Of a stretch of DNA of 64,000 bases, positions 16,848 to 26,146 are shown piece after piece. The translations under genes and the position numbers were made by a program. Numbering within the stretch: position 1 is the first letter of the stretch; every line of letters starts with the position of its first letter. The notes beneath the pieces were generated by a model that ran no database searches, had not been told where the DNA came from, and saw only the letters and a list, made by a program, of their open reading frames with translations. Source of the stretch: CAWCBG01 sp963793845 (GTDB lineage Bacteria > Acidobacteriota > Terriglobia > Terriglobales > Acidobacteriaceae); the NCBI GenBank assembly GCA_963793845.1, contig CAWCBG010000002.1, positions 930,001 to 994,000 on the forward strand, written 5' to 3'.

Positions 16848-18242
16848 TTACTTCTTCGCCAGCGCAGGGCCCACGTCGACGGATTCGTTGCCGCCGAATC
16901 GGACGCTTGTGTCAGGTATATCCTTCCAGGTCGATCCCTGCGGAAGGGTCAGCGACCACAGCAGCAGCAGCTTGTTGTAGCGGGTGGCGATGATCATCTG
17001 AGAAGCTCGCTCAGCCAGCGATTGTTCTGGGGAGCCGTTGTCCACGGTGCCACCATACACCGCGAACGTGTGGTCTGACACCGAGACCAACTCGGTGGTC
17101 CGAATCTCTCCGAACTCGCGCAGCATTTCAAGATAGGCAGCAAGATCATCAGCGCCCCGCCGGTCTTCGACCGTGTTGGGTCCGCGCAGCGAAATGCAGG
17201 CCGGATCGAGAGCTCGCAAAACGATGACTGGCGGCGAACCTTGATGCACCACAGGTGATTCGTTCTTCAGTCGAACCAGTACTTGCGAGCAAGCTTGCAG
17301 GAAGGCTTGGGTTCGCCGCTCCTGCGCTGTCGCTCCCTCCTTCTCATTCGCCAAGGGAGGCTCGGGCACAACCTGCCATCCTTGCGGCAACGTGAATTCA
17401 ACTCCTAGTTCGGGGTTCTTGTAGATTCCGTCGTCGACCACTCCCGCGGGAATCGCGTGCTGCTCAGGATTCTCGGCGATCCGCGCGTCCACTCGCGAGG
17501 TTGGAACGGTTGGCCCCTCGTAAGGAGTGCCTTCCGGAGTCACCAAGTCGCCCTTACGCGTCGTCAGGGTGCCATCATCCTCAGGACAATAAATGCGTAT
17601 CGTCTCGATGTCATGAAGGGCGTTCTTCAGAAATGTCGGATCGTTGGATGTGACCTTGATTCGAATCAGGTAATTCTTGATGCGCGTCGTGTACTGCACC
17701 GTCCGTTCATCGCCCTTGCGCATTTCGGTGTGATAGAAGTGTCCTGAGCGCATCATCCAATCCGGCATTTCCTGCCGGACCGATGGCTGGTTCTTTGCCC
17801 ATCGCTGGAACTCTTCCTGCCGTTCCTTCTCGCTCATTACGTAGCCGGGATTTGAGGGCTCCGACGCCGTAATCGTCAGCGAGCCATGATGAGTGCCATT
17901 TTCCGTAACCAGCGCCAGCAGCGCGTGTTGGCCCGACGGCATCAGGGGTAGCATCACCCGGTGCCCATCTACAGGAATTGGCAGGTCGAGCCCCAGGCCG
18001 AAGAACACACTGGTGTAGGTGCGGTTCGACAGGTAAGCCGATTCCGGCAGCAGGTCCTCAGTATTGGCCGTCTGCGACGGCTCTGTCTCCTGTGAATCCG
18101 TCTTTTGCGTGCCTGTCGTTTCTGGCAGCCGGGTGTTGGTCTTGGGAGGTGCGCCTTCCTCCGGTTCCACCGGACACTGCGCGTGCATATACGACACGAA
18201 GAACAGCAATATGCCGAATATAAGTGTGCGGACGATGAACAT
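16848..18242 (-). CDS. Exported hypothetical protein with duplicated domain
   Basis: A 464-residue protein with an N-terminal hydrophobic signal (F-I-V-R-T-L-I-F-G-I-L-L-F-F-V-S-Y-M-H-A). A polar, threonine/glutamate-rich linker follows, then two related segments. The first begins T-Y-T-S-V-F-F-G-L-G-L-D-L-P-I-P (about residue 75) and the second I-Y-K-N-P-E-L-G-V-E-F-T-L-P-Q-G-W (about residue 285). Both resemble the start of DUF1795/PsbP-like folds, where an N-x-x-x-G-x-x-F-x-x-P-x-G-W motif is typical. No enzyme motif is seen. The gene is convergent with the small gene upstream and diverges from the MOSC gene. Confidence 0.7.
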   Translation of the reverse strand: MFIVRTLIFGILLFFVSYMHAQCPVEPEEGAPPKTNTRLPETTGTQKTDSQETEPSQTANTEDLLPESAYLSNRTYTSVFFGLGLDLPIPVDGHRVMLPLMPSGQHALLALVTENGTHHGSLTITASEPSNPGYVMSEKERQEEFQRWAKNQPSVRQEMPDWMMRSGHFYHTEMRKGDERTVQYTTRIKNYLIRIKVTSNDPTFLKNALHDIETIRIYCPEDDGTLTTRKGDLVTPEGTPYEGPTVPTSRVDARIAENPEQHAIPAGVVDDGIYKNPELGVEFTLPQGWQVVPEPPLANEKEGATAQERRTQAFLQACSQVLVRLKNESPVVHQGSPPVIVLRALDPACISLRGPNTVEDRRGADDLAAYLEMLREFGEIRTTELVSVSDHTFAVYGGTVDNGSPEQSLAERASQMIIATRYNKLLLLWSLTLPQGSTWKDIPDTSVRFGGNESVDVGPALAKK

Positions 18243-18388
18243 CGTGTGGCCCTGGAGACTTAAACCGCAAGCATAATGGTTTGTCTCGCATCATCGCAGC
18301 AAAACGGAGGCGGGTACAAGGACGAATCCTCTTCGCCGTTTCGGATAGAAACTGTATCCGCCCTCCGCGTTGAGGAATCTGTTATCGA

Positions 18389-19030
18389 ATGAAAATAGTC
18401 TCGGTCAACCTCGGCCGTCCCCGTCAGGTCGAATGGAAGGGCACCATCGCGACCACTGCCATCTTCAAAGACCCAGTCACTGGCCCGGTCGCGGTGCAGG
18501 GGACGAACCTCGTTGGCGATCAGCAGGCCGACCTGGCCGTCCATGGCGGTCCCGAAAAGGCCGTCTACCTTTATCCCTCCGAGCACTACGAGTATTGGCG
18601 GGCGCAGCTTCAGCGCCAGGAATTGACCTACGGCGCCTTCGGCGAGAATCTCACAACCGAAGGCCTCAGCGAAGAGACGCTGCACATCGGCGACGAGCTC
18701 GAGATCGGCACAGCCCGATTCATGGTGCGGCAGCCACGCACGCCCTGCTGGAAGCTCAGCCTGCGCTTCGACCGCGATGATATGACCCGTCTCTTCTACC
18801 AGAGCCGCCGCTTCGGTGCCTACCTCTCCGTAATTCGCGAAGGGGTTTTGCAGGCAGGCGATGAGATTCGCCTGGTCGCCGAGAACCAAGCCGGCGTCAG
18901 TGTGGCCGACATCGTAGGTCTCTTCACCCGCGACGCGACCGACCTGGCCTTACTCGAACGCGCAATCGCAGTTCCGGCGCTACCTCCCGGCTGGCGTGAC
19001 TATTTCCAGGAGATGCTCTCGCGCGCATGA
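18389..19030 (+). CDS. MOSC domain-containing protein (YiiM type)
   Basis: The 213-residue protein matches the stand-alone MOSC family related to molybdenum-cofactor sulfurase C-terminal domains. Visible motifs are D-L-A-V-H-G-G-P-E-K-A-V-Y-L-Y near residue 50, Y-G-A-F-G-E-N-L-T-T-E-G-L near 90, I-G-D-E-L-E-I-G near 108 and the conserved Q-P-R-x-P-C-W-K-L cysteine near 127, which in the family binds or transfers sulfur/Mo-cofactor. E. coli YiiM reduces N-hydroxylated compounds; the same activity here is an inference from the family. The ATG at 18389 has GAGGAA about 11 bases upstream. Confidence 0.9.
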   Translation: MKIVSVNLGRPRQVEWKGTIATTAIFKDPVTGPVAVQGTNLVGDQQADLAVHGGPEKAVYLYPSEHYEYWRAQLQRQELTYGAFGENLTTEGLSEETLHIGDELEIGTARFMVRQPRTPCWKLSLRFDRDDMTRLFYQSRRFGAYLSVIREGVLQAGDEIRLVAENQAGVSVADIVGLFTRDATDLALLERAIAVPALPPGWRDYFQEMLSRA

Positions 19031-19161
19031 GCGGACGACGATCGGCCCAAGTGCCATTGTGTTCAGTTGCGTCCCGTTCGGCCTGCTACTAGGATTTGGA
19101 GGAACACCCCAAGTCAGAGCAGTCTCCGTGCTGAACGACAGCGCGGGAAGGCAGGAAACCG

Positions 19162-21477
19162 ATGTCGCAGCCGCTTACCGTCTCGATCGGAAACAAAGAT
19201 CTCACTATTGATTCCGGCGATCTCACCTCCACGACCATGGCACAGTTTGCGAGCGGCGCATTCTCGCTGGGCTCCGATGTTCTGGCTGCGGCGGCCGATC
19301 AGCCGATTTCATCTTTGTCATCCGACCAGTTGCAGGTGTCGATCGGCTTCGGGAAGGCTCTGAGCTGGGCAGTCGGCAACATCACCATTCAACTTACGCC
19401 GCAGGTGCAAGGAACCCTGACCATTCACAAGGCGGGAGAGATTTTTCGCTTCACCGAGGCCGAAAAAGATGATGACGATTCCAAGCGGCAGATCGTGACG
19501 GTTCCGGCGGGCAAGGCGTACGTCTCTATCGCATTCAGGGTGAACCTGCAGGTGTCGGGGTCAGGATCCTTCAGCAGCGGAAACTTCGGCGTAGCCGGCT
19601 CGGCCCAGGTGACGGACAATTTTCTGCTTGCGAACCACGTTCAGGTCGACTCGGGCATGGCCATAGGAGACGCGATCAAGTTTGCCTTTGGACATTTTGT
19701 TCTGCCCTTTACCGACACGGCCTACCTCGACATCGCAGATGGCAATTTTCTCGAATATCAGTTCTACGGCAAGCTGGCGGTCTCACTCACTGCCAGCCTG
19801 GGCTTCACCGGCGTGTTCTTCGGTGGCTTCAGCGGAGGAGAGCTCCGACGCTGCTTAAGCAGTCCGGTCGGTTCGGTAAGCGCCCAGGCGACACCGGAGT
19901 TGGACTTGAGCGCGGCGTTCACCGTTGGATATCAGCACGAAGATGCTTTTCGTATTGTGCTGAGCGGCCTGTCCGATCGCTCGCGACTGCATCTCTTCAA
20001 GATGGACCAGAGCACGCTCTCGGCTGGACTGAAGGCAAGCGCCGGAGTGTCCGTGAACGCGTCGGTCAGCCTGGAGAACCCGGTGGACGATTTATTAGAT
20101 AAGGCTTCCACCTGCATCTTCGCGGGCGTGAAAGACGACAACGTTCGCGGTGTGCTGTGTGATCAATTCAAAGGTCGAATGAACGAGCTTGGCGACAAAA
20201 CCAAGGTCAGCGAGCTGTCAAAGTACATCAGCGATACCCAGGACAAAATCAACGATCAACTCGAAAAGTTGGACCGGCTGAAGGTGAACGCCAGCCTGGC
20301 ATTTGAGCGCATCAGCGCAAATACGACTCTGCTGAGCATCGACTTCCTCAGAACCGCGGACGCGCAAGCCGGCTTCCGCAAAGCCATGCAGGGGGATATG
20401 GCGGGAGCGGTGCAGGAGAAAGACGTTGATCTGGCTCCCGGCTCATACACCCGCTCGGAGATTCGGCGCACCACGACCCTCAGCCTGCAGCTCTTCGACA
20501 CCTTTCGAGCCACCAGCGTGCAGACGTATTTCCAGACGTCCGATATGCATTACGCCGGAAATGGAGTTTTCCAGCTGAGATTTCTCAGCGGAGTTAAGGC
20601 TGAGAACAATGTCTTTGGCCACCGGAAGGCGATCGAGTTCTACTTCGAGGTGACCGCCTCATCCACCGCCAACGGCTCAATCAGCGATGAGGACGTTAAC
20701 CTGCGGGTCAAGACATTTGAGGACAAGAATCCTGATGCCGCCCGCCGCACGGCTTCGGTGATTCATCTGCTGCTGCGAGGCACAGGCCACGACGGGCTGG
20801 ACGAAGCGCTGCGAAATGCGCTCGGCGCCAACCCAAACCTGACGGTTGCTCTGTCGATTGTGTTCAAGCCGTCGGCCTACAACCGGCTGCGCTGGACGGC
20901 GTTTGTGAACGGCAAGCCACAGCCTGACCAAACCGCCGACGCATTGAACTACGCGGCGTTCGTTGCCGCGGTAGATGCCATCTACGCTGGAGCAGGCTTC
21001 GCGGCGCATGGCTTTCCCGATCAGGTGGACCAGTTCAAGAATTGGGCACGCTACAACGTAACGGTAAACGACGAGGAGGGCTCGACGGCTCCGCCCAACC
21101 GTCGACTGCGCGGAGTGGCTAGTGCGTGGCCGCAGAATCCCATTAATTTTCCGGCCGCTAATATTACTGACCAGGGCATTCGACAGGACTTACGGATGTA
21201 CATGCTGGCTGCGCAGCAGTTCATGAACCTCTGTGAGGACATGCCCACGATGTCGAAAGATCTTGACGACGCTGACACGCGCCAGAAACTGAATCAGGTG
21301 CTTGATGAAATCAACGACTTGGTGGCTGAGGGCACTGGAGGATTCCCGCTTTTCTTTACCAAGCCGGCAGTGGCGGCCCTCTTCTCGCAGACCAATAGCA
21401 CGATCACGGAGGTTCAGGCGCAGGTGCCCGGCGACGCGACGAAGACTACGTTCAACCTGCAACTCGTGGTTTTGTGA
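19162..21477 (+). CDS. Large hypothetical protein, no recognised family (771 aa)
   Basis: ATG 19162 follows AGGAAA by 6 bases. There is no signal peptide or transmembrane segment. The first half is rich in S/T/V/G alternation consistent with beta-structure (repeated I-x-L-x-P-x-V-x-G-T and V-x-G-S-G-S-F-S-S-G-N-F-G-V-A-G-S). A helical segment around residues 340-400 (K-V-S-E-L-S-K-Y-I-S-D-T-Q-D-K-I-N-D-Q-L) could form a coiled coil, and the C-terminal ~300 residues are mixed. I recognise no catalytic motif. It is convergent with the lectin-like gene, leaving only 19 bases between the stops. Confidence 0.75.
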   Translation: MSQPLTVSIGNKDLTIDSGDLTSTTMAQFASGAFSLGSDVLAAAADQPISSLSSDQLQVSIGFGKALSWAVGNITIQLTPQVQGTLTIHKAGEIFRFTEAEKDDDDSKRQIVTVPAGKAYVSIAFRVNLQVSGSGSFSSGNFGVAGSAQVTDNFLLANHVQVDSGMAIGDAIKFAFGHFVLPFTDTAYLDIADGNFLEYQFYGKLAVSLTASLGFTGVFFGGFSGGELRRCLSSPVGSVSAQATPELDLSAAFTVGYQHEDAFRIVLSGLSDRSRLHLFKMDQSTLSAGLKASAGVSVNASVSLENPVDDLLDKASTCIFAGVKDDNVRGVLCDQFKGRMNELGDKTKVSELSKYISDTQDKINDQLEKLDRLKVNASLAFERISANTTLLSIDFLRTADAQAGFRKAMQGDMAGAVQEKDVDLAPGSYTRSEIRRTTTLSLQLFDTFRATSVQTYFQTSDMHYAGNGVFQLRFLSGVKAENNVFGHRKAIEFYFEVTASSTANGSISDEDVNLRVKTFEDKNPDAARRTASVIHLLLRGTGHDGLDEALRNALGANPNLTVALSIVFKPSAYNRLRWTAFVNGKPQPDQTADALNYAAFVAAVDAIYAGAGFAAHGFPDQVDQFKNWARYNVTVNDEEGSTAPPNRRLRGVASAWPQNPINFPAANITDQGIRQDLRMYMLAAQQFMNLCEDMPTMSKDLDDADTRQKLNQVLDEINDLVAEGTGGFPLFFTKPAVAALFSQTNSTITEVQAQVPGDATKTTFNLQLVVL

Positions 21478-21496
21478 TCGAGCCAGCACCCGTCTT

Positions 21497-23476
21497 CTAT
21501 CCCCACCACACGTGCCACAGGTTGTAATCGCTGCCAATCACAAAGCAGTCGATGCGGTTGGGACCCCAGGATACCGCTGTCGCCGAGCTGAAGATGGTGG
21601 TGCTGCCCGGAGGCTTGCCGAGGTTGGTGCCATCTTTCCATGTGGTACCACCGTCGGTGCTGAACATGTGCGACATGTGGCTGTTGAGGTCGAGCACCAT
21701 GATGTCAAGCCGGTTGGGAGCCCACGAACAGAGCCCCGGCTGCCCGATGACCTTGCGTAATGGAATCTTCGTCCAGGGAAGCCATGCGGTTCCGTTCCAG
21801 CTCTTCTGCCACAGGAAGCCGTCGCTGCACCAGGCGACGCAATCCAGCAATTTCGGTCCTCGCGCCACCGCTGAGGGCGCAGCATTCAAGGTTACGTTGG
21901 GCGGATTGCCCAGATTCTCCCAGTCGGTGAAATTGGTGCCGTTGTCATTGGAGAAGCGATGGAGCAAGCCGCTTCCGCTTCCGGCAAAACAGTCTACCCG
22001 GTAGGGCGCCCAGGAAGCCGCGGTCGGCGTGGCGAATGAGGTGCCGCCGCCCAGAGCATACCAGGGCAACGAGATGAACGGGAAGGTGCCATGCGACGCA
22101 TGGTAGAGCTTATTGTCCGTGGCGGAGGCATACACGTCGAAGCCCAGCTTTATGCGCGCAATAGCAGCCGGACCTCCGTTGACGTTCCCTCCCATGCTCG
22201 TCCAGGGCTTCCAGTTGGACCCGTCCCAGGGCAGCCACCACACAGCGCCATCGTTGCCTTTGGCCACTACGTCGAGACGGTTTACAGCACGGGCGGCTAC
22301 ACCCGGCGTCGAGGCAGGAGACAGCAGCGACGCAGGATGTCCCAGGTTTTCCCAGGAGTGCCAGTGTTCGTTGATCGGAAACGGAAATGGATTATTGCCG
22401 CTCAGGCCGGATGCAGTTCCTGGAGGAAATTTGTCGTCGATAAACCGCTTGAAAGCCTTCCAGGCCTTGCCGCTGCCCGGATAGTTCCAGGCGCCTCCGC
22501 CGTTGAGGATCTGATAGAGGCGTTCCAGTGTGAGGTCGCCGACATTCAGTGCGGCGCAGACGATGTCGTCCCAATGGAAGCCGAGCTGGTAGCGCAGCCA
22601 GTTCAGGAACAATACCGAGCATCCGATCGAGGGATAATCCGTATCGGTGCCCTTGTTGTACTGTACCCAGTTCGCGCGGGAGCCATCGAGCCACCACGCT
22701 GCCGGAGGCTTTCCCGATTTCCCCAACACGTTGCCGGGATACAGACACTCGGCCAGCACGCGCGAAAGCCCTTCGCCGGTACTGTTGCTGCAATTCCAGT
22801 CTCCATTGAAGTTCGCTTCGAAGACTTCAACGATCTCCGCCTCGGAAAGCATGCGCGCCCAATTCGCGGACTTGTTTGTCCGCCAGTCGAAATGAATATC
22901 CCTGGCGCCGCAGTCGAAGTGGCTGGCCCCGTTGTCTCCGGGATCGGCATGCAGATCGAACGAGTCCACCTGCACTCCGCCGAACCACGACGACACAATG
23001 CGGTAGTCGGCTTCTACCGTCTGCGCCATAGCTTTGCAGAGGGCGTTCCCGGGGGAGCCGAAGCTGCTGTCGTAATAGAGCTCGAAGTGCTGGGTAGTAG
23101 TTCCCAGGGTTTGGCCCCGGGGAGCGAACTTGCCCGGTGCCTCAGGTCGCGCCGCCTTGCCGTCGGGAATGGACGTGATCTTTCCCGATTCAACTCCCGC
23201 AGCATCCCATTTCTTCAATAACGCCGCCGAGCTGAGGGTTATTTTGGCCGCCTTCGTCTTGCCCTTCGGAGCGGTCTTCGCAGCAGACGCCTTGCTGCTT
23301 GTTCCCTTGGCTGGCTTCGCGGGCTTGACCTTGGCCTTGGCTGGAAGCGCCTTCTTTTTTGCCGTCGCACGGCCGGCTTTGGCGGTCTTCTTCGATACAT
23401 TTGCCGCTGGTTTCTTCGCGGATTTTTTGGTCTTCTTGGCCGACTTTCTCGACTTCGCCCCTGACGACTTCGCCAT
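21497..23476 (-). CDS. Histone-H1-like tail plus lectin-like repeat protein
   Basis: 659 residues from ATG 23476 (AGGAGAG upstream). Residues ~1-95 are a Lys/Ala/Pro-rich tail (repeats such as K-K-S-A-K-K and A-K-V-K-P-A-K-P-A-K) like bacterial histone H1-like proteins. Residues ~120-345 form an uncharacterised domain with H-F-E-L-Y-Y-D-S and W-W-L-D-G-S-R-A-N-W-V-Q. The C-terminal ~300 residues contain five or six repeats of R-L-D-V/I/C-x-x-x-x-x-D-x-x-L-W-H (for example R-L-D-V-V-A-K-G-N-D-G-A-V-W-W-L and R-I-D-C-F-V-I-G-S-D-Y-N-L-W-H), recalling the beta-propeller lectins of the PLL/DUF346 type. No signal peptide precedes the basic tail. Ligand and cellular site unknown. Confidence 0.75.
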   Translation of the reverse strand: MAKSSGAKSRKSAKKTKKSAKKPAANVSKKTAKAGRATAKKKALPAKAKVKPAKPAKGTSSKASAAKTAPKGKTKAAKITLSSAALLKKWDAAGVESGKITSIPDGKAARPEAPGKFAPRGQTLGTTTQHFELYYDSSFGSPGNALCKAMAQTVEADYRIVSSWFGGVQVDSFDLHADPGDNGASHFDCGARDIHFDWRTNKSANWARMLSEAEIVEVFEANFNGDWNCSNSTGEGLSRVLAECLYPGNVLGKSGKPPAAWWLDGSRANWVQYNKGTDTDYPSIGCSVLFLNWLRYQLGFHWDDIVCAALNVGDLTLERLYQILNGGGAWNYPGSGKAWKAFKRFIDDKFPPGTASGLSGNNPFPFPINEHWHSWENLGHPASLLSPASTPGVAARAVNRLDVVAKGNDGAVWWLPWDGSNWKPWTSMGGNVNGGPAAIARIKLGFDVYASATDNKLYHASHGTFPFISLPWYALGGGTSFATPTAASWAPYRVDCFAGSGSGLLHRFSNDNGTNFTDWENLGNPPNVTLNAAPSAVARGPKLLDCVAWCSDGFLWQKSWNGTAWLPWTKIPLRKVIGQPGLCSWAPNRLDIMVLDLNSHMSHMFSTDGGTTWKDGTNLGKPPGSTTIFSSATAVSWGPNRIDCFVIGSDYNLWHVWWG

Positions 23477-23774
23477 GATCTCTCCTCGTGGCAATCTGCA
23501 TTAAAACGGCTCGCATAAGAGTACTCCTGTCTGTCAATGCCTGTGTCTGAACAAGCGCCCAATTCCGGGGATGTAGCCGGTCGGATTCGCTGGTCGGGAG
23601 CCTTTCGTCCTCCCCTGGTGCGATTGGGGCTTGGATGGCGCTGGCACGACCCAGCGACAGCCCCATGTTCCGGCGGCCTTGTAGCTTGAGGTGTAGAATG
23701 GTGGGTTTGCAGGCCTCCGCATCCCGCTGCATTACACAGCATCTACTACATTTACCCACTGAGAGGACGCATTT

Positions 23775-25397
23775 ATGGCTACCCTGACCCCCGCCCGTGA
23801 AGGAACTCGCATCGCCGCCACCGTCGATCAAGCCGGTTCCCCGGAACAATTCAAGAACGAGCCGATGCTCGACTTCAGCAATCCAGAGAACGCGCGCCGC
23901 ATGCGCACCGCCATCGAGAAAGTACGCAACGAGCTCGGGCGCGAGTATGACCTGGTCATTGGTGGCCGCCACCTGAAGACAACGGCGAAGCACAACTCGA
24001 TCAATCCGGCTAAGCCGTCCGAGATCGTGGGCATTCACCAGGATGCAGGGACCGCCGAGGTCGAGCCCGCCATGCAGGCGGCGTTGAAGGCCTTCGAGAC
24101 CTGGAGCCGCAGCTCACTCGAAGAGCGCACCAGCCTGATCTTCCGCGCGGCGCAGATCATGCGTGAACGCAAATTCGAGCTGGAAGCCTGGCTGGTCTTT
24201 GAGGTCGGCAAGAACTACGGTGAGGCCGACGCCGACATCGCCGAGCTTATCGACTTCGCCGACTTCTACGCCATGGAGGCCCTGCGGCTCAGCAAGGTGA
24301 CCGCTCCGGTGCAGTTGCCGGGCGAGCATGACACCTTCCGCTACATTCCTCTGGGCGTGGGCGCGGTGATTCCGCCGTGGAACTTTCCTGCCGCGATCAT
24401 GGGCGGCATGACGATGGCCGCGATCGTTGCCGGCAATACCGTCATTCTGAAGCCCTCGGGCGACTCACCCACCATTGCGGCCAAGTTCATGGAGATCCTG
24501 GAAGAAGCCGGACTTCCGGACGGCGTAGTGAATTTCTGCCCCGGCGGTGGCAGCACCTTCGGCAACGCCGTCGTCGAGCATCCTAAGACTCGATTTATCG
24601 CCTTCACCGGATCGAAGGAAGTCGGCCTGCACATCAATCAACGCGCTGCCGTGCAGCAGCCCGGCCAGAAGTGGATCAAGCGCACCATCCTCGAGATGGG
24701 TGGCAAGGACTCGATCGTTGTCGATGCCGACGCGGATCTCGACGCGGCGGTGGAAGGCGTCGCCCAGGCCGCCTTCGGCTTCAGCGGCCAGAAGTGCTCG
24801 GCCTGCTCGCGCGCCATCATCGACGAGCGCGTCTACGACAAGTTCCTGCAGCGCCTGAAGGAACGGGTGGAGAAGATCTCAATCGGCGACCCGACGCTCA
24901 ATCCCAACATGGGGCCCGTCGTGAACGAGAAGTCGATGAAGTCGATCCTGGGCTACATCGAAAAGGGAATCGCCGAAGGCGGACGGCTCATCACCGGCGG
25001 CGCCGTCGCGAAAGACGCTGGCGACGGCTACTTCATCCAGCCGACGGTCATCGCCGATGTCGATCCCATGGCGACCATCTCGCAGCAGGAGATCTTCGGG
25101 CCGGTGCTGGCGGTGATCAAGTCGCACGGCTTCGAGGAGGCTCTCGCCATCGCCAACAACACCGAGTTCGGCTTGACCGGGTCTGTCTACACCAACTCGG
25201 ACGACCGCATCCAGGCTGCCAAGGAGGAGTTCCACGTCGGCAACCTGTACATCAACCGCAAGTGCACCGGAGCCATCGTGGGCGCACATCCCTTCGGCGG
25301 CTTCAACATGTCAGGGACGGACTCCAAGGCCGGCGGCCCCGACTACCTGCTGCTGTTTACCCAGGGCAAATCGATCGGCGAGAAGATCACCAAGTAG
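23775..25397 (+). CDS. rocA: L-glutamate gamma-semialdehyde dehydrogenase (P5C dehydrogenase)
   Basis: This enzyme oxidises glutamate semialdehyde, formed from proline or arginine/ornithine breakdown, to glutamate with NAD+. At 540 residues it has the aldehyde dehydrogenase core: P-P-W-N-F-P near residue 198, F-T-G-S-K-E-V-G near 276, the general base in L-E-M-G-G-K-D near 306 and the catalytic cysteine in S-G-Q-K-C-S-A-C near 341. F-G-P-V-L and G-A-x-x-G-G-x-x-x-S-G-T-x-x-K-A-G-G-P-D-Y near the end mark the RocA/PutA C-terminal branch. Start ATG 23775 has GAGAGGA. No putA-type proline dehydrogenase lies next to it. The stop codon coincides with the first base of a 30-base repeat. Confidence 0.93.
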   Translation: MATLTPAREGTRIAATVDQAGSPEQFKNEPMLDFSNPENARRMRTAIEKVRNELGREYDLVIGGRHLKTTAKHNSINPAKPSEIVGIHQDAGTAEVEPAMQAALKAFETWSRSSLEERTSLIFRAAQIMRERKFELEAWLVFEVGKNYGEADADIAELIDFADFYAMEALRLSKVTAPVQLPGEHDTFRYIPLGVGAVIPPWNFPAAIMGGMTMAAIVAGNTVILKPSGDSPTIAAKFMEILEEAGLPDGVVNFCPGGGSTFGNAVVEHPKTRFIAFTGSKEVGLHINQRAAVQQPGQKWIKRTILEMGGKDSIVVDADADLDAAVEGVAQAAFGFSGQKCSACSRAIIDERVYDKFLQRLKERVEKISIGDPTLNPNMGPVVNEKSMKSILGYIEKGIAEGGRLITGGAVAKDAGDGYFIQPTVIADVDPMATISQQEIFGPVLAVIKSHGFEEALAIANNTEFGLTGSVYTNSDDRIQAAKEEFHVGNLYINRKCTGAIVGAHPFGGFNMSGTDSKAGGPDYLLLFTQGKSIGEKITK

Positions 25398-25426
25398 TTG
25401 TCAGTGGTCAGTTGTCGGTTCTCAGT
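25397..25426 (+). repeat. 30-base 'GTTGTCAGT' interspersed repeat (family C)
   Basis: A 30-base unit built from GTTGTCAGT-like steps begins at the last base of the rocA stop codon. The same length and pattern recurs at 53541-53570 (inverted), 54642-54671, 54822-54851 and 54871-54900 (inverted), all four inside mnmG. This copy sits between the stop codon and the terminator hairpin. Confidence 0.7.
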
Positions 25427-25431
25427 AGAAG

Positions 25432-25470
25432 AAACCCCGTTCGAGCGCAGCTTGAGCGGGGGTTTTCTTT
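25432..25470 (+). terminator. Rho-independent terminator after rocA
   Basis: AAACCCCGTTC pairs with GAGCGGGGGTTT across an 11-base loop (one G-T wobble/bulge near the closing base pairs), followed by TTTTCTTTT. It stands 35 bases after the rocA stop. Confidence 0.75.
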
Positions 25471-26146
25471 TGACCTTCGCAACGACTATCCTTCGATCAA
25501 TCACCGATAACCGAGGAACGGTATTTGGCGCTTGACGGGCTATCGCCTGGTCGGGCGTTTCCGGATGAGGCGAGAGGGTCTCACACTGACCAACCGAGGA
25601 GCCCGTGGACAATCCATTCATCCACCCCAGCCCCGGGCCTCTACCTGGAATCAACAAGTTAGACAAAAATTCCCGCCAAAATATTCATTCCAGAAGAGTT
25701 ATAGGTAAAATATTCCAGAATAAGGACTTAGGTGCGGAAATTTGAACTCCCTTGCGATCCGGGGGCTCGCCAACCTCGTGATTGTTGTGCCTTGGCCGCA
25801 GGCCAGCAGATTGTCAAAGAACCCGGACGATGGCTCTCAGCCAACAATTCTCCATTTCGATCTTGCATCGTCTCCGAGGAGATTTTCTGTGCCGTGAATC
25901 ACGTAGTGCTGTGATAAGGCCGCCAGCGGCCCAATCTCGTCGCTCTGTGGGCAGGACGCTGTAGTGCAGTTCGAATTGAAGTGGACTTCGAAGCGTGAAC
26001 TAGCGGGAGTTGCGCCGCAAATGGGGGGTGAATCAAGAGCCAGTTGCACGCACTCGGGTCGCCCTCGCGCGTGTTGTTTTCCCCTTAGATACCTCGTTGT
26101 CTTTCGCGCTGGAACTTCCAGCGATTTCAGGGTTAGATAAAGCTCT
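25471..26146. other. Non-coding stretch, no supported gene
   Basis: About 680 bases between the rocA terminator and the M23 peptidase gene. Short open frames exist (for example 25732-25914) but none has a ribosome site or recognisable protein sequence. A locally AT-rich spot at 25670-25725 contains two similar AAATATTC/CCAGAA segments that could be a promoter or protein-binding region. I see no RNA gene here. Confidence 0.5.

Noticed and set aside
22091..23221. 376-residue open frame opposite the lectin-like gene
   Set aside because: No start signal or family motif; the minus-strand protein shows clear repeats.
25732..25914. Small open frame in the 25.4-26.1 kb gap
   Set aside because: No ribosome site, no hydrophobic or conserved pattern, and codon use unlike neighbouring genes.
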